A DNA stretch of 64,000 bases from Lachnospiraceae bacterium (GCA_017461725.1 JAFTXG010000031.1:124001-188000), one strand, 5' to 3'. Shown: positions 26,843 through 35,343, numbered from the stretch's first letter. Notes: generated from the letters alone by a model not told the origin. Numbers and translations are program-made.

Positions 26843-27838
26843 ATGAAATGTAGGAAAAATGATCAACTGGTCGGCAGCGCCATCCTGCTGCTGACAGCAT
26901 TTATCTGGGGAATGGCTTTTGTGGCGCAGAGTACGGGAATGGATCACATTGAGCCCTTTACCATGAACTGTGCCCGCTCAGTGCTGGGAGGGCTGGCATT
27001 GCTGCCGTTGGTGGTTGCCGGGAGGCTTCGAGCGCGGAGCGGAGCGGCTGACCGGGCGAAAAACAGTGGTCAGACACTGGCGAATTCCGCCCAGGAGAAC
27101 GCAGATACAGTGGTGAATGCAGAAGGGAGAGCGTCTGGGGATGCCGGAAAAGAAAAACTGCGCGTCACTGTCATCGGCGGTGTCTGCTGCGGTGCATTTC
27201 TTGCGGTAGCCAGCGCGCTTCAGCAGTTTGGTATCTGCTACACCACCGTGGGCAAGGCCGGCTTTATCACTACGTTATACATTGTGATGGTCCCGCTGGC
27301 GGGCATTTTCTGGAAAAAGAAGGTGGCCGGTCGTGTGTGGATCAGTGTGGCACTGGCAGCGCTGGGGATGTACTTGCTCTGCATGAATGAGTCCTTCACC
27401 ATCAATCCCGGAGATATCTATGTGTTCTGCTGTGCGATCGCGTTCACGGGGCATATTTTGGTGATCGACCATTTCTCCCCGAAGGTTGACGGTGTGATGA
27501 TGTCCTGCATCCAGTTCTTTACCTGCGCGGTGATCAGCGGTATCGCGATGCTGTTGTTTGAGGAGCCTGCCTGGGCGAATATTTACGCGGCCAGATTGCC
27601 GATTCTGTATGCCGGTATCATGAGCAGCGGTGTGGGTTACACCCTGCAGATCATTGGCCAGAAGCACACCGAGCCGGTGGTGGCTTCACTGATCATGAGT
27701 CTGGAGTCGGTGTTTGCGGTGCTGGGCGGCTGGTTATTGCTGAATCAGACCCTGAGTGGGAAAGAACTGCTGGGCTGTGCGGTGGTGTTCGTGGGAATAC
27801 TGCTGGTGCAGCTGCCGGAGAGGAGAAAAAACGAGTGA
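26843..27838 (+). CDS. EamA/DMT transporter with a long hydrophilic loop
   Basis: Membrane protein of about 331 residues with ten predicted helices in two EamA halves (FIWGMAFVAQSTGM; later SLIMSLESVFAVLGGWLLLNQ). Between helices 2 and 3 lies a hydrophilic loop of about 45 residues rich in Ala, Asn, Ser and Gly, absent from ordinary members. I place the start at 26843 (MKCRKN) after AAGGAGAGACGG. The frame stays open upstream to 26693 through the tandem repeat, which would add 50 basic residues. It is followed closely by a GH2 gene and may be co-transcribed with it. Substrate unknown. Confidence 0.82.
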   Translation: MKCRKNDQLVGSAILLLTAFIWGMAFVAQSTGMDHIEPFTMNCARSVLGGLALLPLVVAGRLRARSGAADRAKNSGQTLANSAQENADTVVNAEGRASGDAGKEKLRVTVIGGVCCGAFLAVASALQQFGICYTTVGKAGFITTLYIVMVPLAGIFWKKKVAGRVWISVALAALGMYLLCMNESFTINPGDIYVFCCAIAFTGHILVIDHFSPKVDGVMMSCIQFFTCAVISGIAMLLFEEPAWANIYAARLPILYAGIMSSGVGYTLQIIGQKHTEPVVASLIMSLESVFAVLGGWLLLNQTLSGKELLGCAVVFVGILLVQLPERRKNE

Positions 27839-27870
27839 CCATAGAAGAATCAATATAAGGAGCTACCCGT

Positions 27871-29838
27871 ATGGATATTAAAAATATGATCAAGGCGGCC
27901 GGTGTGGAGAAGGCCAGCAAGAAGTCTCATCAGCTGTATACGGTCTGGGGAGAGAATCTTGATCCGGAGCATGTGCTGGAGGAGTATCCCAGACCGCAGC
28001 TTCGCAGAGCTGATTATACGATTTTGAATGGGTATTGGAATTACGCGTTCACAAAAGCGGAGGCAGAGTGTCCCGAAACGTGGGACGGAAAGATTCTGGT
28101 GCCATTTTCGCCGGAGAGTGCGCTGTCCGGCGTGAACCGCCAGCTGCAGCCCGACGAGGCGCTGTGGTATGAGCGGGTGATCACTGTGGCAGGAGGAGAG
28201 CAGCCGGTCAGTGCAACGGGATGCTCGGAGGCAGATGAGCAGACGGATCATACTGCTAGTACACAGGCGGTGGAAGCTCCGCCACTTCGCACCATCCTCC
28301 ACTTTGGAGCCGTTGACCAGAGCTGCGAGGTTTATGTAAACGGTACTGCGGTGGGCAGCCACAACGGCGGTTTTTACAATTTTTCCTTTGATATTACTGA
28401 TGCGCTGAAGGTCGGAGAAAATATTCTGACCGTCAAGGTGCGGGATGTCAGTGACACCTCCTGGCACAGCCGCGGCAAGCAGAAGCTGAAAAACGGCGGT
28501 ATTTTTTACACTGCCCAGAGCGGTATCTGGCAGACTGTTTGGATGGAGCGTGTTCCACAGAACTACATCCGCAATCTGTGGATAACTCCCCGATATGACG
28601 AGAAATCGGTGGAAATCTGCGTGGAGATGAACGATGCAGGGGATTGTTTTCCCAGGAAGCCGGTTGGCGGCGCGGAAAAGACGGAAGATTTAGTACAGCG
28701 GAGCTTATCGGCAGCAGGTCAGACCGGCAATACGCAGGGAGAGGACAGCGGAGCAGATAAGAAAAATGACAGAAAAATCAGCGTGAAGATCGGTGCGGGA
28801 GAGAACACTATTTTCACCGGCGAATTCACCGACAGCCATTTTATCATCCCGATCCCGGAGATGATCAGCTGGACACCGGAGAATCCTTTCCTCTACGATC
28901 TGAGCGTGACCGTCGGTGAGGATCGGGTGGATAGCTACTTCGCCATGAGAACATTCACCAGAGAAGTGGACGAAAACGGTGTTCCCAGACTTTGCCTGAA
29001 TCACAAGCCCTGCTTTATGCACGGCGTGTTGGATCAGGGTTACTGGCCGGACGGATTGATGACGGCGCCCTCCGACGAGGCGCTGATCTATGATATTGAG
29101 ACCATCAAGAAGCTGGGATTCAATATGCTCAGAAAGCACTGCAAGCTGGAGCCCATGCGCTGGTATTATCACTGTGATCGGTTGGGAATGATTGTTTGGC
29201 AGGATATGTTAAACGGCGGCACGGACTACCACATGGTTGGCGTTTGCTATCTGCCCACCGGACTTCCCTGGGTGCGGATCAAGGATAATCATTATAAATT
29301 CTTCTCCCGTCAGGATGCGGAGGGGCGTCAGGAGTGGCGGGACGAGTGTGAAGCGACGATCCGTCAGCTGTATAATTGCCCCAGCATTGCCACCTGGGTC
29401 GTATTCAACGAGGGCTGGGGTCAGTTCGATGCCGACAAGGGCGTGGAACTGGTGAAGAGCCTTGACAATACCCGTCTGATTGATCAGGCCAGCGGATGGT
29501 TTGACCAGAAGGGCGGAGATATGCGCAGTATCCACAATTATTTCCGCAAGCAGAAGGTGGAGAAAGACAAATACGGTCGCGCCTTCGTGGTGTCCGAGTA
29601 CGGCGGCTACGCGTGGTGCGTGCCCGGTCATTCCTACTCTGAGGGAGTGTTTGGCTACCGAAATTATACCGACAAGGATTCACTTGACGCAGGTGTTCGC
29701 GGGCTGATCGACGGAGAGATCATGCCGCTGGTCGAGAAGGGACTGGCGGGAGCTGTGTACACACAGGTCTCCGATATCGAGGAGGAGGTCAACGGACTGA
29801 TGACCTATGACCGGAAGATAATCAAAGTGAAGATATAA
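27871..29838 (+). CDS. GH2 family beta-glycosidase (galactosidase/glucuronidase type)
   Basis: Cytoplasmic retaining glycosidase of 655 residues with sugar-binding, Ig-like and TIM-barrel domains in GH2 order. RPQLRRADYTILNGYWNY opens the jelly-roll. The acid/base Glu is about E514 in VVFNEGWGQF and the nucleophile about E576 in VVSEYGGYAW. Two hydrophilic insertions interrupt it: about residues 109-135 after VITVAGGEQ, and about 255-300 after MNDAGD, the latter in the Ig-like domain. No signal peptide is seen. It follows the DMT transporter by 32 bases. Substrate (beta-galactoside, glucuronide or mannoside) cannot be decided. Confidence 0.87.
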   Translation: MDIKNMIKAAGVEKASKKSHQLYTVWGENLDPEHVLEEYPRPQLRRADYTILNGYWNYAFTKAEAECPETWDGKILVPFSPESALSGVNRQLQPDEALWYERVITVAGGEQPVSATGCSEADEQTDHTASTQAVEAPPLRTILHFGAVDQSCEVYVNGTAVGSHNGGFYNFSFDITDALKVGENILTVKVRDVSDTSWHSRGKQKLKNGGIFYTAQSGIWQTVWMERVPQNYIRNLWITPRYDEKSVEICVEMNDAGDCFPRKPVGGAEKTEDLVQRSLSAAGQTGNTQGEDSGADKKNDRKISVKIGAGENTIFTGEFTDSHFIIPIPEMISWTPENPFLYDLSVTVGEDRVDSYFAMRTFTREVDENGVPRLCLNHKPCFMHGVLDQGYWPDGLMTAPSDEALIYDIETIKKLGFNMLRKHCKLEPMRWYYHCDRLGMIVWQDMLNGGTDYHMVGVCYLPTGLPWVRIKDNHYKFFSRQDAEGRQEWRDECEATIRQLYNCPSIATWVVFNEGWGQFDADKGVELVKSLDNTRLIDQASGWFDQKGGDMRSIHNYFRKQKVEKDKYGRAFVVSEYGGYAWCVPGHSYSEGVFGYRNYTDKDSLDAGVRGLIDGEIMPLVEKGLAGAVYTQVSDIEEEVNGLMTYDRKIIKVKI

Positions 29839-29860
29839 TGCGAAGAGAAAATCACAGGAG

Positions 29861-29907
29861 AGGGGCTGTCGCACCAACTAAAGTATTTTAGCTGGGCGGC
29901 AGTCCCT
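29861..29907. terminator. Hairpin element, left copy
   Basis: A 12-bp outer stem (AGGGGCTGTCGC/GCGGCAGTCCCT, two G-T pairs) encloses an inner CCAACTAAA/TTTAGCTGG stem, then CCCTTTC. It lies between the convergent GH2 and XRE genes and can end both transcripts. The core CTAAAG-x-ATTTTAGCTGGGCG recurs near 31.8 kb. Confidence 0.75.
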
Positions 29908-29921
29908 TTCTAGTATTGATG

Positions 29922-30125
29922 CTAGTTATCTTCAATATATTCAGCGATGTCTTCTAATTTGCAATCTAGAATTTTACAAAGTTGATTTAGAGTATATGTG
30001 TTGATGTTACCGTTTTTACGAAGACGATCCAACTGTCCGGTGCTGAAATTGAAATCTTTAATTAATCTGTATTGAGAAATATTTCGCTCTTTCATGGTTG
30101 TCCATAGTTTATTAAAAGAAATCAT
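29922..30125 (-). CDS. Small XRE-family (Cro/CI-type) transcriptional regulator
   Basis: DNA-binding protein of 67 residues consisting of one helix-turn-helix of the HTH_26/YozG kind: ISQYRLIKDFNFSTGQLDRL covers the turn, and TYTLNQLCKILDCKLEDI is the typical closing pattern. It is divergent from the lipoprotein gene with 125 bases between. A short perfect palindrome within the lipoprotein promoter is a plausible operator. AT-rich like its neighbour. Such small regulators often accompany recently acquired genes. Confidence 0.85.
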   Translation of the reverse strand: MISFNKLWTTMKERNISQYRLIKDFNFSTGQLDRLRKNGNINTYTLNQLCKILDCKLEDIAEYIEDN

Positions 30126-30191
30126 AAATAGTAATCTCCTGATTATGTTGTGTTTTAGATATCAAATTAATCATATTGCATAGTCCGCATA

Positions 30192-30220
30192 TTGACGATT
30201 GCCCGTAAACGGGCTATAAT
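30192..30220 (+). promoter_or_regulatory. Lipoprotein promoter with palindromic operator in the spacer
   Basis: TTGACG (30192-30197) and TATAAT (30215-30220) have a 17-base spacer, and 30201-30214 of that spacer is GCCCGT-AA-ACGGGC, two perfect 6-base arms. A repressor bound there would block the polymerase; the adjacent XRE protein is the obvious candidate. Confidence 0.65.
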
Positions 30221-30250
30221 AAAGTTAAATTTTCTGAAGGAGGAAACAAA

Positions 30251-31726
30251 ATGTTTCGAAAAATATTTATGGTTTTAATAGTGTTAGCAGCAATTTTGTT
30301 GACCGGTTGCAGCAGTAAGCCGAGCCAAGGAACCGATTTACCAGAGATGCGAACGGAAAAAGAAGATGAAGAGACGACAGATAATTCTGGCGATATCGGT
30401 GTTTCAGAGAATGAATTGCTGGAAGATCTGGTTGGGAATTCAAAGTTTTATAAGGTTGAGGGAAGTGAGATTACAGAACTTTCTGTTATTAAAAGATTGA
30501 CAGACGAGGGAAATCGAAAAGATACGGTCTATGTAACAATTAAAATCGACCATGAGGCAGCCAGCGCGACGCAAGCGTATATTATGTACTATACGCGATA
30601 TAATGAGGGATGGTTACTGGATTCTATTGAAGCATATTATGGAGATGAGGCAAAATGGGAAGTTATGCCCAAAAGAGTTCCGACGAATGAACAGATTATG
30701 GAAGCATTGATTGCACGTTCGAATGAACAGATTAAGGCATCATATGAGGGCTCTTTTGGTTCCAAAGAATTGAAGGATACTTATTTTTTTGAGGAAGGCA
30801 AATATTGTTCTGAGATTTATACAGGGGAATTGGTAACGGAATATCAATATAACTGTATTGTCAAGACAACCAGAGTCTTTAATTATGTGGAGGTTCAGGA
30901 GACACAGATATTAAAATTTGTGTTTGGCAGTTCTTCTTATAGTTGGAGTTTATGTGATGATGAAATTATTGAGTTGATCGGAGATTGGTACCTCGATGGG
31001 CAATATCGTATTCCGTCAAACGGTGCAACGCTTACCATTGATTGCATATACGAAAATGGGGACAATAATGAGGCAAAGTTTAAGGGAATAAGTTCAGGGA
31101 AGGGAGAGGAATTAGAGGCGTCGATGTCATTGCGGTATCCATCGACGCAAAGTATTGATGTAGGATATTGTTTATTTAATAGCAGGTTTTGGAATGGAGT
31201 TTCGTTTGATATTCGGTTTTCTCCGGATAAGAGATATGGTTATGATTGGAATATTGAATATCACTTCGAACCAGAGGTAATTCAGCTTGAAAATTCTCCG
31301 AGTCAGCTCGAAGTAGTCGGTGTTATTGATAAATCCACAAACGCAGATGCGGAAAAGTACAAGAACACCGCGAAAGATATTTTGGATAGTATTTTTATTA
31401 CCCAGAACATTGCAAGCGTAAGAGAAATGATATATCCGGGTAAGGAGGCAGATGCATTATGGCAAATTGAGAACATTGATTTGCCTGAAGGATATAAAGC
31501 CAAAGAATTAACACATCTGCAGACACAGGTAATGACAAAAGATGACGCTGAATATCAAGAAGAGTTTGAGTATTATCAAGAGGCTGGTTTTGACGTAGAT
31601 GCTGTTGCAATAAGTATGTTTTACTTAGAAATGGTATCTGATGATGGAGAAATAAAATATCAAGAGGTTGGTGCGTTATTGTTGGCTAAGGGTGATCAGA
31701 TATATTGGCTACGGATAGGTGGATGA
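30251..31726 (+). CDS. Large lipoprotein of unknown function
   Basis: Protein of 491 residues with a signal peptide and lipobox ILLTGC (lipid-attached Cys20). An acidic linker rich in Glu, Asp and Thr follows (about 30-60). The remainder is mixed alpha/beta with no motif I recognise. Recurring short segments (SKFYKVEGSEITELSVIKRL, the Tyr-rich middle, and a late VVGVID region) suggest two or three repeated domains like those of extracytoplasmic sensor or anchor proteins. GAAGGAGG precedes the ATG. It is AT-richer than most of the window and appears to be a stand-alone unit controlled from the divergent XRE region. No enzyme activity can be proposed. Confidence 0.8.
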   Translation: MFRKIFMVLIVLAAILLTGCSSKPSQGTDLPEMRTEKEDEETTDNSGDIGVSENELLEDLVGNSKFYKVEGSEITELSVIKRLTDEGNRKDTVYVTIKIDHEAASATQAYIMYYTRYNEGWLLDSIEAYYGDEAKWEVMPKRVPTNEQIMEALIARSNEQIKASYEGSFGSKELKDTYFFEEGKYCSEIYTGELVTEYQYNCIVKTTRVFNYVEVQETQILKFVFGSSSYSWSLCDDEIIELIGDWYLDGQYRIPSNGATLTIDCIYENGDNNEAKFKGISSGKGEELEASMSLRYPSTQSIDVGYCLFNSRFWNGVSFDIRFSPDKRYGYDWNIEYHFEPEVIQLENSPSQLEVVGVIDKSTNADAEKYKNTAKDILDSIFITQNIASVREMIYPGKEADALWQIENIDLPEGYKAKELTHLQTQVMTKDDAEYQEEFEYYQEAGFDVDAVAISMFYLEMVSDDGEIKYQEVGALLLAKGDQIYWLRIGG

Positions 31727-31775
31727 GGATGTGTGAAAGTTTTTTCTGTAAATGATCTTCTATGATAATGCTTGA

Positions 31776-31821
31776 AGGAGCCGTCGTTCAGCTAAAGAAT
31801 TTTAGCTGGGCGACGGCTCCT
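31776..31821. terminator. Hairpin element, right copy
   Basis: AGGAGCCGTCG/CGACGGCTCCT forms a perfect 11-bp outer stem and CAGCTAAA/TTTAGCTG an inner stem, then TCTTATAT. It lies between the convergent lipoprotein and nitrilase-GDPD genes. It shares its core with the element at 29861-29907. Confidence 0.8.
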
Positions 31822-31836
31822 CTTATATATTGCAGA

Positions 31837-33450
31837 TCAATAATATTTATACTTCTCCCTCTGCTCCACAACCTGTGCAATCCGGTTGTAGTCGTTGGTG
31901 AGAATGGTGTCAATGCCCATATCCAGGAATCTTTCTGCCTCGACGGGATCATCTGACCAGAATACATTGGTGATGATGCCGTTCGCTCTGGCCTTGTCCA
32001 CCATCTCCTGATCAAAGTAGCCCTTCATAAACTGGAGCTTTTTGCAGCCGTAGCGCATCGCCCGGTCAACGATCTTCCAGCGCAGGGCGTGGTCACGACC
32101 GCCACCGCAGCAGCGGGGGATCTCGGGAAACTCGCGCTGGAGCCGCTCCAGCAGTGCGTCATCGCCGGTCATCAGGTACACATACTTTTCGCAGTCGTAT
32201 TTTTTGATCAGACGGATGACCTTTTCCAGATACTCCGGCTTGTCGCCGGGGGTTTTCAGGTGAATATTCATCACACAGTGGCAGGCGAATTTTTTCAGGA
32301 TATCCTCGAAGGTAGGGATCTGCATTCCCTTAAATTCCTCGCTGCACTTGTAACCGAAGTCCAGCTCGCGAAGCTCAGCCAGCGTGTATTCATGGATCTT
32401 TCCGGAGCCATTTGAGACGCGGTCCAGCGTCTGGTCGTGAATGGAAACCACCTCGCCGTCCCTGGTAAACCAGAGGTCAAACTCGATTTCGTCGGCACCC
32501 ATGGCAACGGCTGCGCCGAATGCAGGGAGACTGTTCTCCGGTGCGATGGTGTTGAATCCGCGGTGCGCGCAGGTGCGAGGGTAGGGCATGATCTCGTCGT
32601 GACGGACGATGGCGCTTCCGCCGGGACGATACTTCCAGGGGCGGCGCCCTTTTTCGATGTACTCATAGTGGGCCGAGGGTGGATTGCCAAAGCCCGCCGG
32701 CTTATAATATTTATCCTTGGGATCGATCTCCACGATCTCCATTCCCACGCGGCTGCCCATATTCACAAGGATCTGTCCAGTGGGTGCCACGACCATAGAT
32801 GCGCCGCCGATGTCCGAACTCTCATCCATGGAGACGGAGGAGCGGATCACATAGGCGTTGGTGTTGTAGGCCAGAAACTGGGACATGATCTCCAGCGCCA
32901 GGTGGGTGTCGCTGCGCTGATGGGAACAGCCGATGACAATATCCAGATTCTGCCGGGCCATGTTGGCGAAGGCCTCATAAAAATAGAAGTCATAGCAGGT
33001 CAGGAAGCCGAAGCGCAGCCCCTCTATCTCAATCACCGTGGGCTCGCTGAATTCAAAGCTGTAGTCGCTGTCCAGACGGAGCTTGGTCACCTCGCCGGGG
33101 GTCAGGTGCTGCTTGAAATACTGTCCGGCGATCTGGCCATTTCGGTCGAAGGCGTAGGTGGTGTTGCGAATGCCGCCTTCACAGAAGGAGCGGGCATTGA
33201 CAAAGATCATGGCGTGGCAGCGCTTGGCTGTCTCCGAAACCTTGTCCAGAAAAATCCGATTGTACCTGGCAACGCTGTTTGCGGCCTCCTCATTTGAGTG
33301 GGCCAGGCTGGGAATGTCGCAGGATTCGGGCATCACGATCAGGTCCAGATCGTCGCCGCATTTATCGAGGGCCTCCAGCTCAAATCGAAAGCAGTCATCA
33401 GATTTGGAATAGTCGGTGTAATAGGGTGGCTGAATGATACAAACCTTCAT
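31837..33450 (-). CDS. Fusion of a nitrilase-superfamily amidase and a GDPD phosphodiesterase
   Basis: A 537-residue protein with two complete catalytic domains. Residues 1-280 are a carbon-nitrogen hydrolase: E42 in VMPES, K113 in YFKQHL and C152 in LTCYDF form the Glu-Lys-Cys triad, with E120 as the second Glu. Residues 290-537 are a glycerophosphodiester phosphodiesterase: H296-R297 in AHRGFN, E305 in PENS, E323 and D325 in EIEFD, H338 in SIHDQTLD, and a TILTNDY tail. All key residues of both are present, so both halves should work. No signal peptide. It would hydrolyse an amide and a glycerophosphodiester, perhaps on one substrate. It is divergent from a LysR gene that probably controls it. 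Confidence 0.9.
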   Translation of the reverse strand: MKVCIIQPPYYTDYSKSDDCFRFELEALDKCGDDLDLIVMPESCDIPSLAHSNEEAANSVARYNRIFLDKVSETAKRCHAMIFVNARSFCEGGIRNTTYAFDRNGQIAGQYFKQHLTPGEVTKLRLDSDYSFEFSEPTVIEIEGLRFGFLTCYDFYFYEAFANMARQNLDIVIGCSHQRSDTHLALEIMSQFLAYNTNAYVIRSSVSMDESSDIGGASMVVAPTGQILVNMGSRVGMEIVEIDPKDKYYKPAGFGNPPSAHYEYIEKGRRPWKYRPGGSAIVRHDEIMPYPRTCAHRGFNTIAPENSLPAFGAAVAMGADEIEFDLWFTRDGEVVSIHDQTLDRVSNGSGKIHEYTLAELRELDFGYKCSEEFKGMQIPTFEDILKKFACHCVMNIHLKTPGDKPEYLEKVIRLIKKYDCEKYVYLMTGDDALLERLQREFPEIPRCCGGGRDHALRWKIVDRAMRYGCKKLQFMKGYFDQEMVDKARANGIITNVFWSDDPVEAERFLDMGIDTILTNDYNRIAQVVEQREKYKYY

Positions 33451-33553
33451 CTGAAATCCTCCATGAAATGGTCAAATTGTTGTTGATCGGGCTGTGCATC
33501 ATCATTATAGGTCACGTGATCTATATTGTAAATAATCAGGTGAGATGCAGTTG

Positions 33554-33573
33554 CTATATCTGTAGAGATATAG
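33554..33573. promoter_or_regulatory. Candidate LysR operator
   Basis: CTATATCT-GTAG-AGATATAG, perfect 8-base arms around four bases. It lies in the 154-base gap between the divergent fusion and LysR genes, 32 bases before the LysR start. LysR regulators typically bind dyads of this kind near their own promoter. Confidence 0.55.
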
Positions 33574-33604
33574 TAAAATACTGTCAGGTCAGGAGGTGGA
33601 GAGT

Positions 33605-34456
33605 ATGGATCTTTTACAGCTTCGCTATTTTTATGAGAGTGCAAAATACGAAAATTTTTCCAAGACAGCGCAGAAATACAGTGTGCCCACTTCATCGGTT
33701 TCCGCAGCGGTCAAACGGCTCGAGACTGAGATCGGGGTGCCGCTGTTTACCCGGGCCAGCAATCGCATTGTTCTCAACAGCGATGGTCGGCGGTTGGCCG
33801 ACGCATTGAGGATCGCGTTTGCTCAGATCGACGGCACCATAGCTTCCATATCCTCCCGGGAGGAGGAAAATACGGAGATTCGCATGCTGCTGCGTGCCAG
33901 AAGCAAATGGATAACTGACCTGGCGATCGAGTATAAGCAGTCCCATCCGGAGGTAGTGTTTTATATTTCCAACGACAAAGAGATTGTGGAATTTGACCGT
34001 TTTGATATCGTTATTGATCAGCAATCAGCGGCCTACAGTGATCGGGAGCGATTTTTGCTCAGCATTGAGCAGCTGTGTATCAAAGCGTCCCGCAGCAGCC
34101 GGTTTGCAGGTCAAGTACTGACCATCGATCAGATTAAAGGTGAGCCGTTTATCGTGATGAGTGAGGGCAGCGCCATGCGCCGTCTGCTCGAAGATGTGGG
34201 CAAGCGGCACGGCTTCAGCCCGAATATCGCTATCGAGTGCAATGACCGACAGTGCCTGCACGAGTGCGCGAAACAGGGAATGGGGCTGGTGCTGGGCTCC
34301 ATGCGGTCCCTTCAGGAGGAGAATCAGCGGGATCTGGTTCCTCTGAATGTGACGGATTTTAACGAGATACAGCCGGTTTATGTTTACTATGCCGCGCCGG
34401 TTTCGTCCCCTACATTGGAACAATTTTTGAACTTTCTAAGGCGTAAGGGGCTGTGA
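33605..34456 (+). CDS. LysR-family transcriptional regulator
   Basis: Regulator of 283 residues. The N-terminal winged HTH reads LLQLRYFYESAKYENFSKTA, then SSVSAAVKRLETEIGVPLFTR, the standard LysR pattern. A periplasmic-binding-like effector domain follows, with LLARSKWITDLAIEYKQSHP-type beginnings and EFVLGSM-like late strands. The ATG at 33605 follows AGGAGG at 33591-33596 by eight bases. Its divergent position from the nitrilase-GDPD gene strongly suggests local control by an inducer related to that enzyme's substrate. A terminator follows. Confidence 0.9.
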   Translation: MDLLQLRYFYESAKYENFSKTAQKYSVPTSSVSAAVKRLETEIGVPLFTRASNRIVLNSDGRRLADALRIAFAQIDGTIASISSREEENTEIRMLLRARSKWITDLAIEYKQSHPEVVFYISNDKEIVEFDRFDIVIDQQSAAYSDRERFLLSIEQLCIKASRSSRFAGQVLTIDQIKGEPFIVMSEGSAMRRLLEDVGKRHGFSPNIAIECNDRQCLHECAKQGMGLVLGSMRSLQEENQRDLVPLNVTDFNEIQPVYVYYAAPVSSPTLEQFLNFLRRKGL

Positions 34457-34491
34457 AAAACAGCGTTGAAATCAACGCCGTTTTTTACAGC
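34450..34491. terminator. Bidirectional terminator between lysR and degV
   Basis: GCGTTGA-AA-TCAACGC inner stem extended by GCTGTGAAAAAC/GTTTTTTACAGC outside, giving a long stem with U-runs in both directions. It lies between convergent genes and overlaps the end of the LysR frame. Confidence 0.82.
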
Positions 34492-34503
34492 TGTGCGAAC
34501 CAC

Positions 34504-35343
34504 TTATTTTTTAAAGAACGCCACCGCGATTGCCCCCGGACCCACGTGGGTTCCGATGGCACTTCCGATAATAGTCGAGCGAAGCTCGGTCAGTTCATCT
34601 GCCCAAAGTGCCTTGCTGTCCTCCACATATTTCTGAAGGAGCAGGTCACTTAAGCCAGTGTAGCCCAGAAGGACGGGCTTGTCAAAGTCAACGCCGCCGG
34701 CCTTTGCAATCTCGGTCACTAAGAGGTTATTTCCCTGCTTGGAGCCGCGGGCCTTGCCCAGCATGACGATCTCACCCTTGTCCAGGCAGACAACCGGCTT
34801 GATGGAGAGGATGCCGCCGGCGAAAGCCACAGTCTTGGAGATGCGGCCACCCTTTTTCAGATACTCCAGGGTGTCCAGCATGGCAACGATGTAAACCTTG
34901 TCCCGCTCTGTAAGCATACGGTCGGCGATGCTCTTGGCATCCATGCCGCTGTCTGCCAGCTGCAGTGCCAGCTCAGCCAGGATCGCGGAGCCGATGGCTG
35001 CGGACTGACTGTCTACCACATAGATATTGTCGTAATCCTCAGCGGCGATGGTTGCGCTCTGATAGGTGCCGGAAAGGCTGGAGGCAACGGTCAGGACCAC
35101 CGCGCTGTCGCCGGCCTTGGTCACCTCCTCGTACACGGACGCGAACGCAGCGGGAGAGGGCTGGCTGGTCTTGGGGAGTACATCGCTCTCAATCAGTTTT
35201 TCGTAAAATTCCCGGCGGTCAATGGTCACGCCGTCCAGGTATTCATCCTCTTCGAAGTGGATGGTCAGAGGGACCACCAGAAGTCTTTCTTTCAGTTCGG
35301 GGGTCAGGTCAGCGGTTGAGTCTACAATAATTCTAACGCTCAT
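34504..35343 (-). CDS. DegV family fatty-acid-binding protein
   Basis: Cytoplasmic protein of 279 residues of the DegV/FakB family, which holds a fatty acid for phosphorylation by FakA. Motifs are IIVDSTADLTPE at the N-terminus, TSQPSPAAF, VASSLSGTYQSA and VVDSQSAAIGS, followed by a RISKTVAFAGGILSIKP helix. Length and order are typical. A FakA gene is not in the window. It appears monocistronic. A GGAGAT-type site precedes the ATG. Confidence 0.92.
   Translation of the reverse strand: MSVRIIVDSTADLTPELKERLLVVPLTIHFEEDEYLDGVTIDRREFYEKLIESDVLPKTSQPSPAAFASVYEEVTKAGDSAVVLTVASSLSGTYQSATIAAEDYDNIYVVDSQSAAIGSAILAELALQLADSGMDAKSIADRMLTERDKVYIVAMLDTLEYLKKGGRISKTVAFAGGILSIKPVVCLDKGEIVMLGKARGSKQGNNLLVTEIAKAGGVDFDKPVLLGYTGLSDLLLQKYVEDSKALWADELTELRSTIIGSAIGTHVGPGAIAVAFFKK

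Noticed and set aside
29861-31821. Insertion sequence or transposon bounded by the two hairpins
   Set aside because: No transposase, no target-site duplication that I can see, and the hairpins are palindromes rather than terminal inverted repeats; kept only as a possible recombination island.
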